Positions 1 through 5,140 of a stretch of 5,140 bases of DNA are shown piece by piece. The DNA comes from an uncultured Bacteroidales bacterium (lineage in GTDB: Bacteria > Bacteroidota > Bacteroidia > Bacteroidales > Bacteroidaceae), in NCBI GenBank assembly GCA_902783615.1, contig CACZRQ010000099.1, positions 1 through 5,140 on the forward strand, given 5' to 3'. The position numbers were made by a program, and so were the translations under genes. The notes beneath the pieces were generated by a model. It saw nothing but the letters and a program-made list of their open reading frames with translations. It was not told the DNA's origin and searched no databases. Numbering within the stretch: the stretch's first letter is position 1; each line of letters begins with the position of its first letter.

Positions 1-230
1 AAGGTTACGGACGCATTTATTGGACAGAAGACAACAACGCTTGGCAGAATTGGGCTGGACAAGCAGGACTGAGCCTCAGCTTGCACAAGGGCTCTTCGGA
101 GTTGGCATTCTACACCCGCGGCCTCGCCCTTCAGCGCTACCAAGCCTTCTACTTCGAGACCATGCAACGCGCTTTTGCCCAGTACACCCGTCCTGCTGAA
201 ATCGGGCTCCGCCTACATTGTGCTTTCTGA
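1..230 (+). CDS. C-terminal end of an outer-membrane beta-barrel protein, probable TonB-dependent receptor (5' truncated)
   Basis: The gene begins before the window; the reading frame starts at base 3 (GGT TAC GGA) and ends at TGA 228-230, giving the last 75 residues. The visible end has alternating polar and hydrophobic residues typical of transmembrane beta strands (LSLSLHKG, ELAFYTRGLAL, EIGLRLHCAF). It finishes on phenylalanine, the usual terminal residue of the beta-signal read by the BAM complex. The segment RYQAFYFETMQRAFAQYTRP resembles the penultimate strands of non-SusC TonB-dependent receptors of Bacteroidota, where a similar aromatic-rich FYFE...RFAQ.GRP pattern precedes the last strand; this is from memory, not alignment. 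Such receptors import siderophores, vitamins or oligosaccharides with energy from TonB. The substrate cannot be told here. Another outer-membrane porin family remains possible. The stop codon lies inside the first copy of a direct repeat (217-233). Confidence 0.6.
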   Translation, partial: GYGRIYWTEDNNAWQNWAGQAGLSLSLHKGSSELAFYTRGLALQRYQAFYFETMQRAFAQYTRPAEIGLRLHCAF

Positions 231-323
231 CTTATTTCCATCAATTGGTACCTTCATTCCAACGGATGTGGGGCCAGTTTCATCAACGAGAAGGATTCTT
301 ATCATAATTGGGCTTTCAGATTT
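217..323. repeat. Imperfect 17-bp direct repeat, 90 bp apart
   Basis: ATTGTGCTTTCTGACTT (217-233) and ATTGGGCTTTCAGATTT (307-323) match at 14 of 17 positions, with starts exactly 90 bases apart. The first copy covers the last codons and stop of the upstream gene; the second lies in the spacer. The segment between them has few stops for an AT-rich spacer. The + strand is open in frame with the upstream gene from 231 to 398, and the minus strand has a 30-codon ORF at 305-213 beginning MIRILLVDETGPTSVG. This could be an old duplication, an insertion scar or a decayed gene fragment; chance is also possible. Confidence 0.35.
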
Positions 324-363
324 GATGTTTTCGGTACAAAATTTGCTTTATTTTCTTATTGTG

Positions 364-428
364 CACAAAAAATCCATGAAAAAAAGGAAAACATCTCCTG
401 AGAAGAGGATGGTCTGAGATTTTTTGTG
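364..428. repeat. Perfect 11-bp inverted repeat next to the esterase promoter
   Basis: CACAAAAAATC at 364-374 is the exact reverse complement of GATTTTTTGTG at 418-428, separated by 43 bases. The right arm ends immediately before the -7 box at 429-436. A smaller imperfect hairpin, CATCTCCT (392-399) with AGAGGATG (404-411) and a GAGA loop, sits inside. The position suggests a binding site for a dimeric regulator or a DNA-bending element. The arms are AT-rich, so a stable RNA terminator is unlikely. Function is inferred from position only. Confidence 0.4.
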
Positions 429-436
429 TATATTTG
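429..436 (+). promoter_or_regulatory. Bacteroidota-type -7 promoter box for the esterase-xylanase unit
   Basis: TATATTTG matches the Bacteroidota primary-sigma -7 consensus TAnnTTTG exactly, in the context TTTTTTGTGTATATTTGC. A TTTG at the expected -33 distance is not present; 404-410 is purine-rich. Transcription should begin about 440-445, leaving a leader of about 70 bases before ATG 514. This argues against translation starting from the in-frame TTG at 424, which lies upstream of the predicted transcript start. Confidence 0.6.
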
Positions 437-513
437 CGGCCGAAATAGCAGATAATGAACGTTCCAATAGAAAGAATAGTAACGATATATCATTTTTTAA
501 TGCCTACTCGATT

Positions 514-2019
514 ATGAAGAAGTATTTTTTCCTTTTGCCACTATTGGCACTGCTGGGCTGCACAACGCCCCAGGTTGAGAATCCCGTACTGACCATCGAG
601 GGTGGTCAGATTCAAGGCGTCCAGGCTGAGAATCCTGGCGTCTTCGTCTATCGCGGCATCCCCTATGCCGCAGCTCCCATCGGCGACCTACGCTGGAAAG
701 CGCCCCAACCCGTAGTGGCATGGGAAGGCATTCGCATCTGCGACAAATTCGGTCATCCCGGCTATCAAGCCGTTCATTATCCTGGTTTCTATGCCTCGGA
801 GTGGGGTTATGGTGACGAAGCTCCTTACAGTGAGGACTGTCTCTATCTGAACGTATGGACGAAAGCTCCAGGACAGGTAGACAAAAAACTGCCCGTGGCA
901 CTATGGATTCACGGTGGTGGCTACCGCGAGGGCTGGGGCTCTGAGCCTGAGTTCGACGGTCAGGAGTGGGCCTTGAAGGATGTGGTGCTGGTCAGCATCA
1001 ACTATCGTCTGGGCATCTTCGGATTCATGACTTATCCAGAGCTGTCGACAGAAAGTCCCAATCACGTCAGCGGCAACTATGGTATCCTTGACCAAATCCA
1101 GTCGCTGAAATGGATTAAGGAGAACATTACCCAGTTCGGCGGTGACCCCGACAACGTGACCATCTTCGGACAAAGCGCCGGAGCAGGAAGTGTGCGAACA
1201 CTCTGCGAGAGCCCGTTGGCACGCGGATTGTTCCACAAGGCCGTAATTATGAGCGGAGGCGGCATCAACGTCCCTGCCAAGGACGGCGAGGAAGCCAAGC
1301 CCGCCACACCCATGATCCGCTTCTTCAACTACATGCCCACGCTGGCTGAAAGCGAGGCTGAAACCAGGACCGTGATGGACTGGGCCGGACTCACTGATCT
1401 GGAAAAACTGCGCCACGCCTCCACGGAAATCATGTACACCGTAGGCACCTTATATAATATGGTGAACAAGAGCGATCTCTTCCTCATGCAGCGCCCTATC
1501 GTCGAGGGTTACGTCTGCACCAAGACCTTTGACGAGGCCACTCGCGAGGGAACCATCGCTGATATTCCTTATATGATTGGTTACACGCTGAACGATATGG
1601 GCAGCATGGCACCCGGCATCGCAGAATTCTGCAAAGTGCGTCAGGAGCAGGGCGGTAAGGCTTGGGCCTATGAATTTGCACGTCCCCTACCCGACGATGG
1701 TAAACATCCTGAGATCACAGACCGCCTGAAGGGTGCCTTCCACTCTTCCGACCTCTGGTTCGTCTTCAAGTCTTTGCAGCATTGCTGGCGCCCATGGACA
1801 CAAGGCGACTGGGATCTCGCAGAGAAGATGCTGACAGCCTGGACGAACTTTGCCAAATACAGCGATCCTAACGGAGAGGATGGCCAAGCCCTTGGTTGGA
1901 CTCCCTGCACCGCCGAGAACCCACAGTTCATGCTCTTTAAGCTTAACGATCAGGACGCCGAAGCCTCTGAAATGGGTGAGCCTATCCTTCCGGAACCTAT
2001 GCCAGCCCCCAGCCGTTAA
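514..2019 (+). CDS. Lipoprotein type-B carboxylesterase (candidate acetyl-xylan or related hemicellulose esterase)
   Basis: This 501-residue alpha/beta hydrolase of the carboxylesterase type-B (COesterase) family hydrolyses carboxylic esters. The start is ATG 514 because it begins directly with a lipoprotein signal (MKKYFFLLPLLALLGC; lipobox LLGC, lipidated Cys16). The frame stays open upstream to a TTG at 424, but that precedes the predicted transcription start. After Cys16 the residues TTPQVEN show no acidic surface-export signal, so periplasmic anchoring is likelier than surface display. Family marks are YRGIPYA (46-52), Cys76 and Cys109 as the probable conserved disulfide, EDCLYLNVW (107-115), the oxyanion loop HGGG (133-136), NYRLG (163-167) and the nucleophile elbow GQSAG with Ser221. 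His410 in GAFHSSD fits the catalytic histidine. The acid site reads NDMG (360-363) instead of the usual DEG, so Asp361 may be the acid. The length is slightly short for the family. With a GH10 xylanase 41 bases downstream, xylan side-chain esters are the likely substrate; exact specificity is inference. Confidence 0.9.
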   Translation: MKKYFFLLPLLALLGCTTPQVENPVLTIEGGQIQGVQAENPGVFVYRGIPYAAAPIGDLRWKAPQPVVAWEGIRICDKFGHPGYQAVHYPGFYASEWGYGDEAPYSEDCLYLNVWTKAPGQVDKKLPVALWIHGGGYREGWGSEPEFDGQEWALKDVVLVSINYRLGIFGFMTYPELSTESPNHVSGNYGILDQIQSLKWIKENITQFGGDPDNVTIFGQSAGAGSVRTLCESPLARGLFHKAVIMSGGGINVPAKDGEEAKPATPMIRFFNYMPTLAESEAETRTVMDWAGLTDLEKLRHASTEIMYTVGTLYNMVNKSDLFLMQRPIVEGYVCTKTFDEATREGTIADIPYMIGYTLNDMGSMAPGIAEFCKVRQEQGGKAWAYEFARPLPDDGKHPEITDRLKGAFHSSDLWFVFKSLQHCWRPWTQGDWDLAEKMLTAWTNFAKYSDPNGEDGQALGWTPCTAENPQFMLFKLNDQDAEASEMGEPILPEPMPAPSR

Positions 2020-2060
2020 GACTTTGTTGTTTTGATAACCCTTTGTTAATGATATAAGAA

Positions 2061-4196
2061 ATGAAGAAGATTGTATCTATAATACTTCTCTGCCTGTTCA
2101 CTTCTATTGGCACGCAGGCACAGGTGTCATCGAACCCTTATAAATTCCTCGGAAACATTACCACCACCTACAATGTGGATGCTGGTGGAGGCGTTCCTAA
2201 TTACTATACACTTTGGAACCAGATTACCTGTGAAAACGAATCGAAATGGGCTTCTGTTGAGGGCAACAGAGGGAACTTCAACTGGGGTTGCGACAAAGCG
2301 TTCAACTATGCCAAGCAGCACAACTTCACCTATAAGTTCCATGCTCTGGTCTGGGGTGCTCAGTATCCCGGATGGTTGGAGAGTCTTTCACCCACAGAGC
2401 GTCTGGCTGCTCTCACCAACTGGTTTGACAAAGCAAAGGCAAAGTACAAGACTCTGCCCATGATTGACGTTGTCAACGAGGCTGTTGGTAATCACCAAGC
2501 AGGTAACCCCATGATGAAAGAGACGCTGGGTGGCGGCGGCAAGACGGGTTATGACTGGCTGATTAAAGCCTTCGAAATGGCCTACGAGCGCTGGCCGGAT
2601 GCCATCCTCATTTATAACGACTACAACTCCATCCGTTGGGATCTCGACAACTACATCGCATTGGTCAAGACTTTACGCGATGCCGGTGCGCCCATCGATG
2701 CCTATGGAAACCAAGCGCACGAGTTGAAAGGCATCAGTGTTAGCGAATTGAAGAACAGTTTAAAAAGACAACAGGATGAATTGAGCATGCCGATGTTCAT
2801 CACAGAATATGACATCTCATCGACTAACGACGAGGAACAAAAGAAATATTATCAGGAACAGATTCCCGTCATGTGGGAAGCCCCCTATTGCGCTGGTGTC
2901 ACCCTTTGGGGCTATGTTTATGGCAAGACGTGGACGGACGACGGCAAGGGATACTCTGGTATCTACAAGAATGGCCAAGAACGGCCGGCTATGACCTGGC
3001 TGAGAGAGTACATGGAAACCGATGCTGCCAAGAACGCCGTGGGTCCCCTTCCTGGCGCAAAGAAAGAGGCGTCCATCTATATTCGCCCTGCTTCGATGCT
3101 AACAGCCAAGGGCGATGTATTGCCCATCAAGGTACGTGCCCGCCTGGCCACCAAGACCATTGAGAAGGTGGATTTCTATGTCAACGATGAGTTGGTGAAG
3201 ACGATGACCGAGGAGCCTTACATCGTAGAATACACCCCGAGCAAAACAGGTTGGAACAACACGAAGGCTGTGGTCACAGCTACTGATGGTTCCACCTATG
3301 AGCGTTATGGACGCTTCAACGTGACGAACTCAAGAACCTCTCGTTCTCCTTACAACGACGTTCTTCCCGAGATTCCCGGCATGTTTAATATTATTGAATA
3401 TGACAAGGGCGCTTCTGGTGTTTCCTACAACAATGCCACACGTAGCACCAGTTCTGCCATGAAGGACGGTCAGTGGATGGAGTACACGGTCGACGTAAAA
3501 GAGGACGGCTTGTATTCGTTCGACGCTACAATAGCTACGGCAAAGACAGGTGGTATGTTCCACCTGGCTGAGTACGGCTTCGATAACCTGACGTACCTCA
3601 CCGAGTTCGTGGATGTCCCCAAGACAGGTGGTGTCAACTCATGGAAGACGCTGCACGGACGCTTACAGACGAAGCTGACGGCCGGTCAAAAGGTGCTGAC
3701 ACTGCTCATCGACAAGGGAGGCTACTTCATCAAAGACATCACCTTAACCCGTTATGAAGAAGGCGAAGGTATGTCCTGCAGGATGAGAGCCTTCAGCGGC
3801 AAGTTCGGTGTTGGAGATATCATTCCTGTACAGTTAACTGCCACATCAAGGAACAGTCCTATCAGTCGTGTGAGTGTATATGCCAACAACCTGCTGGTAG
3901 GCACTGCCACCGAAGAACCTTATGTAGTTAACTTCGTACCAGAAGAAATGGGTACATACGTGATCAAGGCTATTGTCACCGCTGAAAACGGTGGAGAGAA
4001 GATTTCGGCCGAGCGCAAATTGGAGATTACCAGCCCCACGCCGTTAGCAATTCATACGGTTCAGAGCGACGCTTCGAGCACCCTCTCGTCTGACGTCTAT
4101 ACGCTGCATGGCGTGAGAATCGGCTCGAAGGAGCAGTGGAACAACCTGCCCGCCGGCCTATACATCGTCGACGGTAAAGTACGTGTAAAGAAATAA
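2061..4196 (+). CDS. Secreted multidomain GH10 endo-1,4-beta-xylanase with CBM6-like and Ig-like domains
   Basis: This 711-residue enzyme is predicted to cut beta-1,4-xylan chains by the retaining mechanism of family GH10. The signal peptide is residues 1-20, with likely cleavage TQA/Q. The GH10 catalytic domain spans about 21-325: NQITCENESKW (53-63) and FHALVW (93-98) line the glycone site, Glu140 in DVVNEA is the acid/base, Glu249 in FITEYDI is the nucleophile, and TLWGY (281-285), Trp291 and RPAMTW (308-313) close the barrel. An Ig-like domain follows (about 335-422), then a CBM6-like domain (about 436-566; IPGMFNIIEYDKG, GQWMEYTVDV, Trp528, DKGGYFIKDI), a second Ig-like domain (about 572-657), and a tail (677-711) ending LPAGLYIVDGKVRVKK. 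That tail resembles short C-terminal secretion signals on Prevotella proteins, possibly for type IX secretion; this part is uncertain. No promoter or terminator is evident in the 41-base gap after the esterase, so cotranscription is likely. No frameshift or missing catalytic residue was seen. Confidence 0.95.
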   Translation: MKKIVSIILLCLFTSIGTQAQVSSNPYKFLGNITTTYNVDAGGGVPNYYTLWNQITCENESKWASVEGNRGNFNWGCDKAFNYAKQHNFTYKFHALVWGAQYPGWLESLSPTERLAALTNWFDKAKAKYKTLPMIDVVNEAVGNHQAGNPMMKETLGGGGKTGYDWLIKAFEMAYERWPDAILIYNDYNSIRWDLDNYIALVKTLRDAGAPIDAYGNQAHELKGISVSELKNSLKRQQDELSMPMFITEYDISSTNDEEQKKYYQEQIPVMWEAPYCAGVTLWGYVYGKTWTDDGKGYSGIYKNGQERPAMTWLREYMETDAAKNAVGPLPGAKKEASIYIRPASMLTAKGDVLPIKVRARLATKTIEKVDFYVNDELVKTMTEEPYIVEYTPSKTGWNNTKAVVTATDGSTYERYGRFNVTNSRTSRSPYNDVLPEIPGMFNIIEYDKGASGVSYNNATRSTSSAMKDGQWMEYTVDVKEDGLYSFDATIATAKTGGMFHLAEYGFDNLTYLTEFVDVPKTGGVNSWKTLHGRLQTKLTAGQKVLTLLIDKGGYFIKDITLTRYEEGEGMSCRMRAFSGKFGVGDIIPVQLTATSRNSPISRVSVYANNLLVGTATEEPYVVNFVPEEMGTYVIKAIVTAENGGEKISAERKLEITSPTPLAIHTVQSDASSTLSSDVYTLHGVRIGSKEQWNNLPAGLYIVDGKVRVKK

Positions 4197-4204
4197 AGAT
4201 CATT

Positions 4205-4236
4205 GTAGGGACTTCTTGGAATCAGGAAGTCCCTAC
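4205..4236. terminator. Strong hairpin after the xylanase gene, candidate terminator without a U-tract
   Basis: Arms 4205-4218 (GTAGGGACTTCTTG) and 4223-4236 (CAGGAAGTCCCTAC) pair over 14 bp with a single G-U wobble around a GAAT loop. It begins nine bases after the xylanase stop. No run of U follows on either strand, so it is not a textbook intrinsic terminator. It could act as a weak terminator, as an mRNA 3'-end stabiliser that sets the level of the next gene, or be one copy of a dispersed palindromic repeat. A weaker second stem, TTCAAC (4237-4242) with GTTGAA (4254-4259), follows just before the next start codon. Confidence 0.5.
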
Positions 4237-4262
4237 TTCAACCTGCAATTATTGTTGAAAGA

Positions 4263-5140
4263 ATGAAGCGTTTTTCACTTTTCATTTTTCATTTCTCACT
4301 ATTCCTTTTTCTTTTTGTTAGCACTGCGTTAGCCGACGAGCGCACTATCGACATTAGTGGCAACAACACCTCTGACAGCTACAAATCCTACAGTCAGAGC
4401 TTCTCTCTTCCTGCCTCGGACACTGTTAACGTGAAGATGGCACGTTACTGTTATTTTTCTTCCACCATCAGCGGCGCTGGCCGACTCAACCTCTATGCAG
4501 GTGGCGAACGCTGTTACCTCGGCACGGAGAAGGGCAAAGCGTGGCCTAACTGGACGAATTATAAGGGCGACGTGCATATCTATCCCTTCCCAGAGAATGC
4601 TTCTGCAGGATTCTATGGGGTGGTGCTGGCCCACGGCGGCAAGAGTTCCACTGCCGAGAACGCACTCGACGACGCCAAGTCGGGCAAGTTGAACCCGTCA
4701 ATGGCCAACAACCACGTCACCCTGCACAAAGGAGCCACCATCTGCTGCGAGGCGAATACGTCTGGCGCAGGTTTTCGAATTGGTCATCTGGACACCGAAG
4801 AGGGTTCTATACTACAAGGCTATATGAAGAAGTCGCGTGCCGCCTATTATCTTCTGGGTGGCCTGAACACAGACTTCACCATAGCCGGTACCATCAAGCC
4901 GTCAGACTATGACGACGCCACACTCATCGGCATTGTCAAGGAAGGTACAGGCACACTGCGAATCACCGGTAACGACAACTATGTCAGCGGTGCCTTGCGC
5001 ATTCATAGCGGTCGCGTGCTGGTCAACAATGACTGCAGCAAGGCCAAGCAAGGGAAGAAACGCGGTGGTCTGGGAGCAATGCCAGATGCTAACCAAGCCA
5101 TTGCCTACGTCTTTGAAGGCGGTATCCTCGGCGGCACGGG
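4263..5140 (+). CDS. Secreted protein with autotransporter-type beta-strand repeat, predicted beta-helix (3' truncated)
   Basis: ATG 4263 opens a frame that has no stop before the window ends, giving 292 complete codons. The signal peptide is phenylalanine- and leucine-rich, with likely cleavage after STALA (residue 24). The mature part is rich in Gly, Thr, Asn and short beta-prone segments: TISGAGRLNLYAGG (68-81), WTNYKGDVHIYPFP (97-110), FRIGHLDTEEGSILQG (171-186), then about 224-257, which contains KEGTGTLRITGNDNYVSGAL followed by RIHSGRVLVNND. That last segment matches the style of the autotransporter-associated beta-strand repeat, in which GTGTLTLTG-N-Y-GG precedes I-G-L-V-N. Proteins of this type form right-handed beta-helices, usually large and surface-exposed. 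No catalytic motif is visible in this portion, so an adhesin, a scaffold or a beta-helix carbohydrate-active enzyme are all possible. A 66-base gap with a hairpin separates it from the xylanase; no clear promoter is seen there. The start is well supported by the signal peptide; the next in-frame Met is residue 59, after it. Confidence 0.8.
   Translation, partial: MKRFSLFIFHFSLFLFLFVSTALADERTIDISGNNTSDSYKSYSQSFSLPASDTVNVKMARYCYFSSTISGAGRLNLYAGGERCYLGTEKGKAWPNWTNYKGDVHIYPFPENASAGFYGVVLAHGGKSSTAENALDDAKSGKLNPSMANNHVTLHKGATICCEANTSGAGFRIGHLDTEEGSILQGYMKKSRAAYYLLGGLNTDFTIAGTIKPSDYDDATLIGIVKEGTGTLRITGNDNYVSGALRIHSGRVLVNNDCSKAKQGKKRGGLGAMPDANQAIAYVFEGGILGGT
4272..4299 (+). repeat. Tandem heptanucleotide repeat (4 units) inside the signal-peptide codons
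   Basis: Four consecutive 7-base units read TTTTCAC (4272-4278), TTTTCAT (4279-4285), TTTTCAT (4286-4292) and TTCTCAC (4293-4299), followed by further T/C-rich sequence to about 4318. Because three units make seven codons, the peptide itself repeats FSLF (FSLFIFHFSLF). Seven is not a multiple of three, so gain or loss of one unit would shift the frame right after the start codon. The units are not identical, which lowers the expected slippage rate. Confidence 0.6.

Noticed and set aside
175..417. 80-codon + strand open frame starting at TTG 175
   Set aside because: It overlaps the end of the receptor gene in another frame, starts at TTG, has no recognisable domain or signal peptide, and ends in a Lys/Arg-rich low-complexity stretch. 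It is treated as part of the odd spacer, not as a gene.
392..425. Hairpin CATCTCCT/AGAGGATG followed by a T-run as a terminator for the receptor gene
   Set aside because: The stem contains a C-A mismatch and a G-U pair, and the T-run starts nine bases after the stem, too far for an intrinsic terminator.
424..513. 30-codon N-terminal extension of the esterase from TTG 424
   Set aside because: The TTG lies upstream of the predicted transcription start and overlaps the promoter box, and the extension would bury the lipoprotein signal peptide that starts at ATG 514.
512..1416. Long minus-strand open frames opposite the esterase (512-901 and 901-1416)
   Set aside because: They mirror the codon pattern of the esterase, lack recognisable domains, and lie opposite a gene with a convincing catalytic motif set.
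2020..2060. Possible separate promoter for the xylanase, suggested by several TTTG strings
   Set aside because: No TAnnTTTG box is present; the nearest string, ACCCTTTG at 2038-2045, fails at the TA positions. With a 41-base gap and no terminator, cotranscription is simpler.
2107..3163. Alternative-frame open stretches inside the xylanase (2107-2463, 2809-2994, 2873-3163)
   Set aside because: The main frame contains the continuous GH10 domain with both catalytic glutamates; these stretches have low-complexity compositions and no motifs.
4250..4257. TATTGTTG as a -7 box for the beta-helix gene
   Set aside because: It has one mismatch to TAnnTTTG, no -33 partner, and lies six bases before the ATG, leaving almost no leader.
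4329..4692. Open frames at 4329-4634 (minus) and 4495-4692 (plus)
   Set aside because: Both overlap the frame from 4263, which has a signal peptide and a beta-strand repeat and stays open for the whole 878 bases.

Overview
The window looks like a chromosomal fragment from a Bacteroidota (Bacteroidales) species, most likely a gut or rumen Prevotella/Segatella relative. The evidence is a Bacteroidota-type -7 promoter box (TATATTTG at 429-436), no clear Shine-Dalgarno sequences, a lipoprotein esterase paired with a multidomain GH10 xylanase, and a xylanase C-terminal tail of the kind common on secreted Prevotella proteins. The genus is an inference from style and composition; there is no rRNA or other marker. 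All recognisable genes lie on the + strand.

Layout. Positions 1-230 hold the last 75 codons of an outer-membrane beta-barrel protein, probably a TonB-dependent receptor. Positions 231-513 are an AT-rich spacer. It carries an imperfect 17-bp direct repeat, a perfect 11-bp inverted repeat and the probable promoter of the next gene. A lipoprotein type-B carboxylesterase follows at 514-2019. After 41 bases comes a 711-residue secreted GH10 endo-xylanase (2061-4196) with the order signal peptide, GH10, Ig-like, CBM6-like, Ig-like, C-terminal tail. The next 66-base gap holds a strong 14-bp-stem hairpin (4205-4236). A third gene starts at 4263 and runs off the end at 5140. It encodes a secreted protein with an autotransporter-type beta-strand repeat, and its signal-peptide region is built on a tandem heptanucleotide repeat.

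How the genes fit together. The esterase and xylanase are probably one transcription unit for acetylated or otherwise esterified xylan. The xylanase cuts the backbone, with its CBM6-like domain holding the enzyme on polysaccharide, and the esterase removes ester side groups from polymer or oligomers. The third gene is separated from them by the hairpin and may be a surface adhesin or scaffold-like beta-helix protein; its function is not known from sequence. The partial receptor could import oligosaccharides or something unrelated such as an iron complex; its visible end does not decide this.

The most notable points are the third gene (easily missed because it has no stop in the window), its heptamer repeat with phase-variation potential, the duplicated Ig-like modules around the CBM6-like domain, the changed acid-residue motif in the esterase, and the repeat-rich spacer before the esterase promoter. 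No tRNA, rRNA, CRISPR array or intact insertion sequence was seen.
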